From: Candidatus Latescibacterota bacterium
GTDB taxonomy: Bacteria > JAAXHH01 > JACQVL01
Length of the DNA stretch: 8,728 bases
Direction of reading: 5' to 3'
Assembly: GCA_016209865.1 (NCBI GenBank)
Contig: JACQVL010000076.1
Span: 1-8,728, forward strand
Shown: positions 1 through 5,640 of the stretch, piece after piece
Numbering within the stretch: the first letter of the stretch is position 1
How the letters are laid out: the number at the start of each line of letters is the position of its first letter
Notes under the pieces: generated by a model
Database searches by the model: none
What the model was told of the DNA's origin: nothing
The model's input: only the letters and a program-made list of their open reading frames with translations
Position numbers and translations under genes: made by a program

Positions 1-427
1 CATCGACCCGGATCATGATGTTGCCCGGTTTGAGGTCACGGTGGGTCACCCCGTGCTCATGGGCATGGGTGAGGGCATCACTGAGGGGGATGAACCACTC
101 GAAGAAGCGGTCGAGCGTCAGGCCATCGGGCGGGATGTGCACGTGGAGCGTCTGACCGTCCACGTACTCCATCGTGATGAAGAGCACCCCATCCGCTTCC
201 TCGATCGAATAGATCTGGGCGATGTTGGGATGGTTCAGTTTCGCCGCGGCTTCGGCCTCCGTGCGGAACCGTCTCAGGCGCTCCGGATCATTCCGCACGG
301 CTTCGGGCAGGACTTTGAGGGCGACCTGGCGCTTGAGGTTGAGATCCTCTGCTAAGTACACCTCCCCCATGCCCCCCTGGCCGAGCTGCCTGATGATCCG
401 ATAATGCGAGAGGGTTGGACCAAGCAT
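1..427 (-). CDS. Serine/threonine protein kinase, N-terminal part (cut by left window edge)
   Basis: Eukaryotic-like (Hanks-type) Ser/Thr protein kinase, which phosphorylates proteins using ATP, usually in signalling. Only the first 142 codons are in the window. Reading the minus strand from the ATG at 427-425, I see the glycine-rich ATP loop GQGGMGEVY (residues 16-24), the ATP-anchoring lysine in VALKVL (K38), a probable helix-C glutamate (E57), the hinge region TMEYVDG (85-91) and the catalytic loop HRDLKPGN (129-136) with D131, K133 and N136 all intact. The DFG motif, the rest of the C-lobe and any sensor domain lie off the left edge. The start is supported by a GGGGG stretch (434-438) six bases upstream and by the domain beginning at once ([10 protein letters not shown]). 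Transcription probably starts from the strong promoter at 491-518. The partner proteins and signal cannot be told from this piece. Confidence 0.93.
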   Translation of the reverse strand, partial: MLGPTLSHYRIIRQLGQGGMGEVYLAEDLNLKRQVALKVLPEAVRNDPERLRRFRTEAEAAAKLNHPNIAQIYSIEEADGVLFITMEYVDGQTLHVHIPPDGLTLDRFFEWFIPLSDALTHAHEHGVTHRDLKPGNIMIRVD

Positions 428-441
428 GGTACACCCCCGGC

Positions 442-473
442 GATTTTGGATTTTAGATTTTAGATTTTGGATT
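442..473. repeat. Heptanucleotide tandem array GATTTTR x4
   Basis: Four consecutive 7-bp units (GATTTTG, GATTTTA, GATTTTA, GATTTTG) plus a partial GATT. The array is AT-rich in a GC-rich setting. It lies between the kinase promoter (491-518) and the kinase start (427), so it would be transcribed in the kinase mRNA leader. Confidence 0.85.
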
Positions 474-490
474 GACGACGGGATGGTCTT

Positions 491-518
491 ATTATAGGGG
501 GAATTCCATCAGTGTCAA
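491..518 (-). promoter_or_regulatory. Near-consensus sigma70 promoter for the kinase gene
   Basis: On the minus strand the sequence reads TTGACA (complement of 513-518), a 16-bp spacer, then TATAAT (complement of 491-496). Both hexamers are perfect matches to the housekeeping consensus and the spacer is one base short of the 17-bp optimum. Transcription would start near 484 and give a leader of about 55 nt before the kinase ATG at 427. The match is seen directly; activity is inferred. Confidence 0.7.
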
Positions 519-539
519 TGAGAAAATGCGTAATTCCCC
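498..539. promoter_or_regulatory. Inverted repeat GGGGAATT...AATTCCCC between divergent promoters (possible operator)
   Basis: The 8-bp arms GGGGAATT (498-505) and AATTCCCC (532-539) are exact complements separated by 26 bp. The left arm sits inside the spacer of the kinase promoter. The right arm abuts the -35 of the candidate plus-strand promoter at 540. This placement suits a dimeric regulator controlling both directions, but no regulator gene is visible and the arms could pair by chance. Confidence 0.3.
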
Positions 540-566
540 TTGACGCCGTCCACGGGGCGGTATTAT
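540..566 (+). promoter_or_regulatory. Candidate promoter toward the sugar isomerase operon
   Basis: TTGACG (540-545) is followed by TATTAT (561-566), each one mismatch from consensus, but the 15-bp spacer is short. A TATATC at 564-569 gives an 18-bp spacer with a poorer -10. It is the best plus-strand promoter-like site before the gene at 801. It would give a leader of more than 200 nt containing the GGRAAAY array, the palindrome and the octamer array. Confidence 0.35.
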
Positions 567-596
567 ATCTGCGGACGCGGAGGCGGGATGGTAAGG

Positions 597-652
597 GGGA
601 AATGGGAAACGGAAAATGGAAAACGGGAAATGGAAAACGGGAAACGGGAAAT
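597..652. repeat. Heptanucleotide tandem array GGRAAAY x8
   Basis: Eight contiguous 7-bp units fit GG(G/A)AAA(T/C) without a gap from 597 to 652, followed by GG. The two variable positions give a mix of GGGAAAT, GGGAAAC, GGAAAAT and GGAAAAC. The array is non-coding as far as I can see; a minus-strand frame through it (460-675) is low-complexity. Confidence 0.88.
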
Positions 653-656
653 GGTT

Positions 657-697
657 TGTAGGGGCGAATGATCATTCGCCCCTACATCGCCCCTACA
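657..697. repeat. Perfect 30-bp palindrome of the GTAGGGGCG family, plus an 11-bp duplicated arm
   Basis: Bases 657-686 form a perfect palindrome beginning TGTAGGGGCG and ending CGCCCCTACA, with GAATGATCATTC between. It is followed at once by a second copy of TCGCCCCTACA (687-697), a tandem duplication of the right arm. As RNA it would fold into a strong hairpin in the leader of the downstream operon. The same outer arms recur at 7818-7843 and 7874-7929, so it is a dispersed element. It is comparable in scale to REP/MITE-type repeats, but I cannot assign it to a named family. Confidence 0.85.
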
Positions 698-702
698 TGA
701 AT

Positions 703-790
703 GTTTCAACGTTACATGAACGTTTCACCGTTCCACCGTGTCAACGCAAAACATGAACGTGTCACCGTGCTAACGTGTCAACGCACAAAG
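703..790. repeat. Degenerate octamer array GTKYCAMC upstream of the sugar isomerase gene
   Basis: From 703 to 782 the sequence is built mostly of 8-bp units such as GTTTCACC, GTTCCACC, GTGTCAAC and GTGCTAAC. Two insertions, each carrying CATGAAC, interrupt it. The longer direct repeat CATGAACGTKTCACCGT occurs at 715-731 and 752-768. The array ends just before the AGGAGG ribosome-binding site (791-796) of the gene at 801. No ORF runs through it convincingly and the spacing is far too short for CRISPR. Confidence 0.65.
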
Positions 791-800
791 AGGAGGTCCC

Positions 801-1730
801 GTGGACATCAGCTTCTACACCGGCGCGGGCGGCGGCGTGTGGAGCCTTGAGGAGTGCGCCCGGTGGGCGAAGGCGCATGACTTCGATGCGATTCGTCTGT
901 CGGCGGGGGGAGTCGCAGACCCGGAGACAGTGCTCCGCGAAGGGCCGGACGAGATCAACGACACGCTCAAGGCGCATGGCCTGTATCTGGCCGGACTGGC
1001 GGCGCACAACAACCTGTTAGACGACGACCCGGAGAAGCGGGACGCGGCCGCGTCCCGGCTCCACAAGGCGATCGAAGCGGCCAGCCGGCTGGGCACGCCG
1101 GCCGTCATCACGCACGCGGGGAGTCCGGTCGGCTTCCGGTTCTACGGCGGGTACTCCGCCCCGCCGGGCAACCCGAGCGACCGCTCAACGGAACTGGTTG
1201 GCCGGTTCAAGGAGAGGTTTACCCCGATCGTCAAACTCGCTGAAGAGAAAGGAGTTAAGATTGCCCTCGACGTCGCCGTCCGGATGGGCAACATCGCGTG
1301 CAACCCGCAGATGTGGGAGCGGGTGTTAGACGCGGTGCCGTCCGATTCCCTCGGCCTGTCGTGCGACCCGTCCCACTGGTTGTGGATGATGATCCTGCCC
1401 CCGGAGGACGCCATCCGGGCGTTCGCGGGCAAGTGGTACTACGCCGACGTGAAAGACTGCGAAGTCAGCCGGGAGATGCTCTTCCGGCAAGGGATCATCG
1501 GGAACTGGTGGTGGCAGTACCGGGTGCCCGGCCGCGGCCAGTTGAACTGGGGGACGATCATCGGCGCGCTCCTGGAATCGGGGTACGATTACGTCCTCTG
1601 CGTCGAGAACGAAGACCACGGTCTGCCGGGACTGGCGGGCATCGACCTCGGCGGCCGGCACCTGCGACAGTTCCTGCCGAAGAAGGGCGAGCCGTACGAC
1701 CGCCCGCCCGGGTTCTGGAAGGTGGAGTGA
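801..1730 (+). CDS. Sugar phosphate isomerase/epimerase-family TIM-barrel protein
   Basis: 309-aa cytoplasmic protein of the xylose-isomerase-like / AP-endonuclease-2 TIM-barrel superfamily, whose members isomerise or epimerise sugars, polyols and keto-sugars using a divalent metal. Start is GTG at 801, set by AGGAGG (791-796) four bases upstream. Family landmarks are THAGSP (104-109), GNIACNPQMW (163-172), LGLSCDPSH (184-192) with metal-ligand D189 and H192, VKD (217-219), GRGQLNWGTII (244-254), and GYDYVLCVEN (261-270) with E269. Oddly, two expected metal ligands look replaced. The usual glutamate in 'ALEN' is D157 (ALDVAV), and the usual histidine in 'HxKD' is D216 (ADVKD). The length is normal for the family. 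It is the first gene of a two-gene operon with the Gfo/Idh dehydrogenase 11 bp downstream, a very common partnership. The substrate is unknown. Confidence 0.88.
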   Translation: MDISFYTGAGGGVWSLEECARWAKAHDFDAIRLSAGGVADPETVLREGPDEINDTLKAHGLYLAGLAAHNNLLDDDPEKRDAAASRLHKAIEAASRLGTPAVITHAGSPVGFRFYGGYSAPPGNPSDRSTELVGRFKERFTPIVKLAEEKGVKIALDVAVRMGNIACNPQMWERVLDAVPSDSLGLSCDPSHWLWMMILPPEDAIRAFAGKWYYADVKDCEVSREMLFRQGIIGNWWWQYRVPGRGQLNWGTIIGALLESGYDYVLCVENEDHGLPGLAGIDLGGRHLRQFLPKKGEPYDRPPGFWKVE

Positions 1731-1741
1731 AAGGAGTCCGC

Positions 1742-2746
1742 ATGTCTGACAAGACCCGTGTCGCGTTCGTGGGGAGTGGGGGGATTGCCGAGGCGCATCT
1801 GCAGGGCCTCTCGAAGCATCCGGATGTGGCATTGACGGCCTTCTGTGATATCCGGAAAGATCGCGCGGAACAGGTGGCTGGCCGGTACGGAGCGCAGGCG
1901 TTCACCGGCGCGACGGAGATGCTCGACCGGACACCGGTCGACGCCGTGTTCTTCTGCCTGCCGCCGTTCGCGCACGGGGCGGAGATGGAGGCGGTCGAGC
2001 GGGGTATCCCGTTCTTCGTCGAGAAACCCGTCCATCTCGACCTGGCCGGGGCGCGCCAGATCGCCTCGGCGGTCGCGAAGCAGAACCTCCTGACGACGGT
2101 CGGGTACATGAACCGCTACCGCCGGTCGATCAACACCGTGCGCGAACGGCTGGCGGACGACCCGGCGATTCTCGTGACCGGCGGGTGGATCGGGGGGACG
2201 CCGAGGGGCAGTGAAGGCATCTTATCGTGGTGGATTCAGAAGGACAAGAGCGGGGGACAATTCCACGAGCAGATTACCCACACCATCGACCTGGTGCGGT
2301 ACCTATGCGGAGAGATCGTTGAGGTGCACGCGTTCGCGGCGAAGGGACTCAACCGGGAGACGCCCGCGCAGTATACCGTCGAGGACGCGGCGGTCGTCAA
2401 CCTCCGGCTGGCGAACGGCGGGGCGGCCAACCTGTGGGCGTCCTGCTCCGCGAACGCGGGCGGAGGTGGGGTGAGCCTGAACGTGTACGCGTACGGACTG
2501 ACCGCTCACTACACCGGATGGGAGCACACCCTCCGGCTGATGCGCACCGGACAGGATACGGTCGAGATCGCCGGAGAGCCGGACATCTTCGGGATCGAAG
2601 ACGCGGCGTTCATCAAGGCCGTGCGGGAGCGCGACCCGTCACACGTCCGCTCGTCCTACGCCGACGGGCTGGCGGCGATCGAGGTGTCGTTAGCGGCGAA
2701 CGAATCGATGGACACCGGCCGGCCGGTCCGGCTCACGCTCCATTAA
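1742..2746 (+). CDS. Gfo/Idh/MocA-family NAD(P)-dependent oxidoreductase
   Basis: 334-aa cytoplasmic dehydrogenase that oxidises or reduces a sugar, cyclitol or related hydroxyl with NAD(P). The N-terminal Rossmann domain has GSGGIA (11-16, the GxGxxA loop) and an acidic residue after strand 2 (D36 in CDIRKD), which favours NAD over NADP. The family hallmark EKP is at 94-96 with catalytic K95. The C-terminal alpha/beta domain carries HTID (180-183), the usual active-site His/Asp region. I chose ATG 1742: AAGGAG (1731-1736) lies five bases upstream and the Rossmann fold begins directly. The frame stays open further upstream, but that stretch is a shadow of the isomerase. It is 11 bp from the isomerase stop, so the two are co-transcribed and probably act on the same sugar. 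Its stop overlaps the stop of the convergent gene at 2743. The substrate cannot be read from sequence. Confidence 0.92.
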   Translation: MSDKTRVAFVGSGGIAEAHLQGLSKHPDVALTAFCDIRKDRAEQVAGRYGAQAFTGATEMLDRTPVDAVFFCLPPFAHGAEMEAVERGIPFFVEKPVHLDLAGARQIASAVAKQNLLTTVGYMNRYRRSINTVRERLADDPAILVTGGWIGGTPRGSEGILSWWIQKDKSGGQFHEQITHTIDLVRYLCGEIVEVHAFAAKGLNRETPAQYTVEDAAVVNLRLANGGAANLWASCSANAGGGGVSLNVYAYGLTAHYTGWEHTLRLMRTGQDTVEIAGEPDIFGIEDAAFIKAVRERDPSHVRSSYADGLAAIEVSLAANESMDTGRPVRLTLH

Positions 2747-3594
2747 CCCCCCTCCATCCGGACGAAATCGGAGAGCTCGATCGACGCCCGACGGTTGAGC
2801 TTCTTCACGAAGAAAATGCTTCCGACAAACCTGACCTCGATCCGCCGTGGCAGCCAGATGTTCGGCTCGACCCGCTGCTGCTCGTACCGGATTTGCATGT
2901 CGGTCAGATGGAGCGCGATCAGTCCGATGCGGAGATCGTCGGTCAGCCGCCCGTCCGCTTTCACGATCCGGTACTCTTGGGTATCGACCCACACCGTGCC
3001 CACTAAGCGGTTGTACACGAGGTCCCGGCGCTCGCGGGCTTTCAGTCCGGGGCGCGGACGATAGCTCAACATGTAAGCCATCCGGCCGTTGAGGAGTTCT
3101 GTCCGGACCGTCCGGTACTCATACCGGGGGATCAGGTCGGAGAGGTAGACCCACCGGCGGTCAACGTCCCCGGACAGGTCGCTCGAATCGGCGCGGGTCC
3201 GCTCTGTCTTCGTCCGTTCCCTGAAGGCGCGTTCGCGGCGTTCCTCCTCGGCCAGAGCCGTTCCGCGCAACGGCTGGCCGTTCACGCTGAGTTTTCTGGC
3301 GTACCGCTGCCCGTGAACGTGAAAGATGTGCTCTTTCTCCTCATACCGGGCCTTGACCGTGCCAGCCTGGTCGAGGTCTTCTCGCAGGACGGTGGCATGG
3401 AACGAGTACCGCGCGGATTGCGCGACGTAGTCGTCTGCATGGACGCGGATCCGCGCGATGATCGTCTGCGGGTCGGGGAGGCCATCCGCCCCTGATCCGG
3501 TGCTGGACGGCCACAGGACGGCTGCCGACAGAGCCGCGCAGAGCCACCTCAGGAGGCCGCAAGAGCGGATGAATTGGAGTTTCGCGTGAGACAT
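2743..3594 (-). CDS. Secreted LolA-like (outer-membrane lipoprotein-sorting-like) protein, function unknown
   Basis: 283-aa protein with a probable Sec signal peptide: basic start (K5, R10), hydrophobic stretch about 13-28 (LLRWLCAALSAAVLW), and likely cleavage near GSGAD (33-37). No lipobox is visible. After a charged middle (about 116-138, Arg/Glu-rich), the C-terminal half has the pattern GTVWVDTQEYRIVKADG (199-215) and NIWLPRRIEVRF (245-256). I associate this with LolA/LolB-like beta-sheet proteins that cup lipid or lipoprotein in the periplasm; the assignment rests on pattern memory and is tentative. An ATG further upstream (3717) would extend the frame. ATG 3594 is preferred because GGAGG stands eight bases upstream and a normal signal peptide follows. 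The gene is convergent with the dehydrogenase and shares TTAA with its stop codon. Confidence 0.7.
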   Translation of the reverse strand: MSHAKLQFIRSCGLLRWLCAALSAAVLWPSSTGSGADGLPDPQTIIARIRVHADDYVAQSARYSFHATVLREDLDQAGTVKARYEEKEHIFHVHGQRYARKLSVNGQPLRGTALAEEERRERAFRERTKTERTRADSSDLSGDVDRRWVYLSDLIPRYEYRTVRTELLNGRMAYMLSYRPRPGLKARERRDLVYNRLVGTVWVDTQEYRIVKADGRLTDDLRIGLIALHLTDMQIRYEQQRVEPNIWLPRRIEVRFVGSIFFVKKLNRRASIELSDFVRMEGG

Positions 3595-3640
3595 AGTCGC
3601 TTCCTCCGCTGTGTGCTTGTCCTCCGCTTTCCACCGTGTT

Positions 3641-3669
3641 AATATAATGGATAGCCCGCAACACGACAA
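3641..3669 (-). promoter_or_regulatory. Candidate promoter for the LolA-like gene
   Basis: The minus strand reads TTGTCG (complement of 3664-3669), a 17-bp spacer, then TATATT (complement of 3641-3646), matching consensus at 4/6 and 5/6. It would start transcription near 3634, about 40 nt before the ATG at 3594. The same AT-rich patch contains TATAAT on the plus strand (3643-3648), but without a good -35. Confidence 0.4.
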
Positions 3670-3691
3670 GAGGGACAGCGGAGTGCAGACG

Positions 3692-3793
3692 ATGAAAAAT
3701 CTCTTGACGCTGATCATCCTTTTCTGTTATGCTTCTACCGATTCTGCTTCACTGGCACGCAGACGATCTTTACATCAAAGGAGTCTTCTCTGA
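3692..3793 (+). CDS. Possible 33-aa hydrophobic small protein, overlapping the DUF6807 start
   Basis: A short frame starting MKNLLTLIILFCYASTDSAS, followed by an arginine-rich tail (LARRRSLHQRSLL), and ending in TGA at 3791-3793. Its stop overlaps the ATG of the next gene as TGATG, a typical arrangement for translational coupling. GGAG (3680-3683) lies eight bases before the ATG. The sequence resembles a signal peptide or a single membrane segment (about residues 3-15) with a basic C-terminal tail. I do not recognise it. Against it, the promoter candidate at 3704-3733 lies inside it, and a frame this short can arise by chance. It could be a leader peptide, a small membrane protein or nothing. 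Confidence 0.35.
   Translation: MKNLLTLIILFCYASTDSASLARRRSLHQRSLL
3704..3733 (+). promoter_or_regulatory. Candidate promoter for the DUF6807 gene
   Basis: TTGACG (3704-3709), an 18-bp spacer, then TATGCT (3728-3733), matching consensus at 5/6 and 4/6. It would start transcription near 3740 and leave a leader of about 50 nt containing AAAGGAG (3777-3783). If it is the true promoter, the 33-aa frame at 3692 would not be on this transcript. Confidence 0.35.
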
Positions 3794-4671
3794 TGGGATC
3801 GACAGCCGGATGGGAAGTCCGGACGGACTCGAGCAACGTCCGGCTCAAATTTTTTTATCAGGATCGCTTCGTCTTAGCGTACAACACCGGGGGGCCGATG
3901 GGGGATTTCTTCCGGCCGCGCCCCGATTTCTATCCCGTCTACTCCCCGGCGGGCTGCCTGTTGACCGACCAGCACACCTACCGGCACGTCCACCATGCCT
4001 CCATCTGGCTGGGACACGGCCGGGTCGGCCATCCGGTCAACAACTTCTACCACGACACCCCGCGCGACGGGCTGATCACGACGAAACGGATCGCCCATCA
4101 GATCGACGGCCCTTCGCTGATCCTGGGGTCGGAGCTTGACTGGGTGAACATCCGTGGGGGCGTCGACCTGAAAGAGCTGCGGCTCGTCGAGGTGATCCCC
4201 GCGCCCGGCCTGTACGTGCTCGACTGGTACACCCGGATCGCTCCGCCGGAGCGGCCGATCACGATGCTCCGGGATAATCACAGTTTCCTGTGCTTCCGGG
4301 TGGCCGACACGATCGACGTCGAGGACGGGGGACAGATCATCAACACCAACGGGCAACGCAACGAGGAAGAATGCATGCGGCAGCCGGCCGATTGGATCGA
4401 TTACTCCGGGACGGTCACCGGCCATCCGTGCGGTCTGACGCTGATGAACCATCCGGCCAACCCGCCGTCCAACTGGTTCGTCCGGAACTACGGGACGGTC
4501 TGCTTAAGCCCGTTCCTCGACCGGGATGTCGTGTTAGACCCCGGCCAGCCGCTCGAATTCCGGGCACGGTTCCTCCTCCATGACGGGGGGCCGGATGACA
4601 TCGACATTCCTGGCCACTGGCAGGCGTTTACGCATCGACCGGAGTGGCAGAACCCGCTGCCAGAGCAATGA
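3793..4671 (+). CDS. DUF6807 ('PmoA family') protein
   Basis: 292-aa protein of the family labelled 'methane oxygenase PmoA' in databases (DUF6807). The label is historical: it shares nothing with the membrane subunit of particulate methane monooxygenase. Landmarks are RPDFYPVYSPAG (43-54), the DQHTYRHVHHASIWLGHG block (59-76) with the family's paired histidines H67-H68, and LMNHPANPPSNWFVRNYG (217-234). The ending has the GQPLEFRARFLLHDG pattern (251-265). I see no signal peptide or membrane segment, so it is probably cytoplasmic. Start ATG 3793 follows AAAGGAG (3777-3783) by nine bases and overlaps the stop of the small frame before it. The molecular function of the family is not established as far as I know. 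It often sits beside Gfo/Idh dehydrogenases and sugar isomerases, as here, which suggests a part in carbohydrate breakdown. Confidence 0.85.
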   Translation: MGSTAGWEVRTDSSNVRLKFFYQDRFVLAYNTGGPMGDFFRPRPDFYPVYSPAGCLLTDQHTYRHVHHASIWLGHGRVGHPVNNFYHDTPRDGLITTKRIAHQIDGPSLILGSELDWVNIRGGVDLKELRLVEVIPAPGLYVLDWYTRIAPPERPITMLRDNHSFLCFRVADTIDVEDGGQIINTNGQRNEEECMRQPADWIDYSGTVTGHPCGLTLMNHPANPPSNWFVRNYGTVCLSPFLDRDVVLDPGQPLEFRARFLLHDGGPDDIDIPGHWQAFTHRPEWQNPLPEQ

Positions 4672-4689
4672 TGAATGCGGAATTCTTAC

Positions 4690-4716
4690 CGCAAAGAACG
4701 CAAAGGGCGCAAAGAG
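4690..4716. repeat. Three 9-bp CGCAAAGNN units
   Basis: CGCAAAGAA, CGCAAAGGG and CGCAAAGAG lie head to tail in the 84-bp spacer between the DUF6807 and PhyH genes. They are followed by a purine-rich stretch leading to the GAGGAG ribosome-binding site (4744-4749). Very similar CGCAAAG strings are scattered through spacers of many bacterial genomes. No function can be assigned. Confidence 0.75.
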
Positions 4717-4755
4717 TAGAGATAATTTGGTGAGGGGTGAATAGAGGAGTTCACG

Positions 4756-5580
4756 ATGATCTTCACACGACCTGACATCCAGCAATTCCGGGAACAGGGG
4801 TATGTCATCAAGCCCAAATTCTTTAATAAGCGCGAGGTCGCGGCCCTTCAGGCCGAGGTCGTGCGACTGAAAGACAACGGGTTCTTGCGGAATGTGGCGA
4901 CCGACGGCGACGGGAAGACCCATTCGACGGCGCTGCGCAACCTGCAGCTCTGTCCGATGTACCGGCACAGCACGTTCTTCCGCGCCCTCCCGTTCAAACC
5001 GAAAGTCATCCAGGCGGTCTCAGAGTTGCTGGGCGACCCCACCATCCTGCATTTAGACCAGGTTTTCCTCAAGCCGGGCGGGGACGGCATGGGGACGCAC
5101 TGGCATCAGGATAACGCGTACTTCAAGATCAGCGATCCGATGAAAGGCACGGCGATGTGGATCGCGGTGCACGATGCGACGGTCGTCAACGGGACGCTGC
5201 ACGTCATCCCCGGCAGTTATCGAGAGGCCTACGAACACAGCCGCGATCCTTACAGCGATCATCACATCCGTTGTTACCCGCCCGAGGAGCGCGCCGTGCC
5301 GGTCGAATTGCCGGCGGGCGGCGTGATCTTCTTCTGTTATGGGACGGCTCATTGCACGCGGGAGAACAAGACCGACAGGGAGCGGGCGGGAGTGGCGTAC
5401 CATTTCCTCCGCGTCGATTACGCCCAGCCGAACCTCATCGAACCAGACCGGGACTACCGCCCATACCTGACCGGCCCGTTAGCCACGGGTGGGGTGAAGG
5501 AATACGGAGTCAGAGTCGCCGGGACGTGGAAAGAAGAGGTCGAGCGGGCAGTGCAGTTAAGAGTTAAAAGTGAAGAGTGA
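4756..5580 (+). CDS. Phytanoyl-CoA dioxygenase (PhyH) family Fe(II)/2-oxoglutarate oxygenase
   Basis: 274-aa non-haem iron oxygenase that hydroxylates or oxidises a small molecule while converting 2-oxoglutarate to succinate and CO2. The facial triad is visible: H117 and D119 in THWHQD (114-119) on the double-stranded beta-helix, and distal H199 in YGTAHCTREN (195-204). R208 or R210 in the same strand region is placed to bind 2-oxoglutarate. The N-terminal helix (TRPDIQQFREQGYVI) and the VNGTLHVIPGSY motif (144-155) are typical of PhyH. Start ATG 4756 is fixed by GAGGAG six bases upstream. The last residues (RVKSEE) are encoded by the 7-bp repeat that crosses the stop codon, so the native C-terminus was probably replaced or extended by repeat DNA. 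The substrate is unknown; phytanoyl-CoA itself is unlikely, as PhyH genes in such genomes are many and diverse. Confidence 0.92.
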   Translation: MIFTRPDIQQFREQGYVIKPKFFNKREVAALQAEVVRLKDNGFLRNVATDGDGKTHSTALRNLQLCPMYRHSTFFRALPFKPKVIQAVSELLGDPTILHLDQVFLKPGGDGMGTHWHQDNAYFKISDPMKGTAMWIAVHDATVVNGTLHVIPGSYREAYEHSRDPYSDHHIRCYPPEERAVPVELPAGGVIFFCYGTAHCTRENKTDRERAGVAYHFLRVDYAQPNLIEPDRDYRPYLTGPLATGGVKEYGVRVAGTWKEEVERAVQLRVKSEE

Positions 5581-5640
5581 AAGGCAAAGAGAGCCAGCGC
5601 CGTGCAGTGTTTTTCACTCTTCACTCATCACTCTTCACTA
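5554..5640. repeat. Converging heptanucleotide arrays (RAGTKAA x4 / TTCACTC x4) forming an inverted repeat at two gene ends
   Basis: The left array has units CAGTTAA, GAGTTAA, AAGTGAA, GAGTGAA (5554-5581). The right array has TTCACTC, TTCACTC, ATCACTC, TTCACTA (5613-5640). The two are complementary: 5569-5582 and 5612-5625 pair perfectly over 14 bp around a 29-base loop. They lie across the stop codons of the convergent oxygenase (TGA 5578-5580) and aldolase (5621-5623). A transcript from either side could form this hairpin, so it may act as a two-way terminator, though no U-run follows the stem. Confidence 0.8.

Noticed and set aside
41-355. 104-aa plus-strand ORF near the left edge
   Set aside because: It is the antisense of the kinase N-lobe, which shows the intact glycine loop, lysine and HRD motif on the minus strand.
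460-675. 71-aa minus-strand ORF across the upstream spacer
   Set aside because: Its Phe/Pro repeat (FPVSRFPFPV) is simply translation of the GGRAAAY heptamer array, and the rest crosses the promoters.
657-790. CRISPR-like repeats upstream of the isomerase
   Set aside because: The repeat units are about 8 bp with no unique spacers of CRISPR length, and no cas genes are present.
1298-1741. Long in-frame N-terminal extension of the Gfo/Idh dehydrogenase
   Set aside because: The extension is Arg/Pro-rich low-complexity sequence in a shifted frame of the isomerase. A clear AAGGAG and the Rossmann start place the true ATG at 1742.
3874-4452. 192-aa minus-strand ORF opposite the DUF6807 gene
   Set aside because: No recognisable motif; the plus-strand frame is a full-length conserved family protein.
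3793-4671. Methane monooxygenase subunit A from the 'PmoA' family label
   Set aside because: There are no transmembrane helices or copper-site features; the motifs are those of the soluble DUF6807 family, so a role in methane oxidation is not supported.
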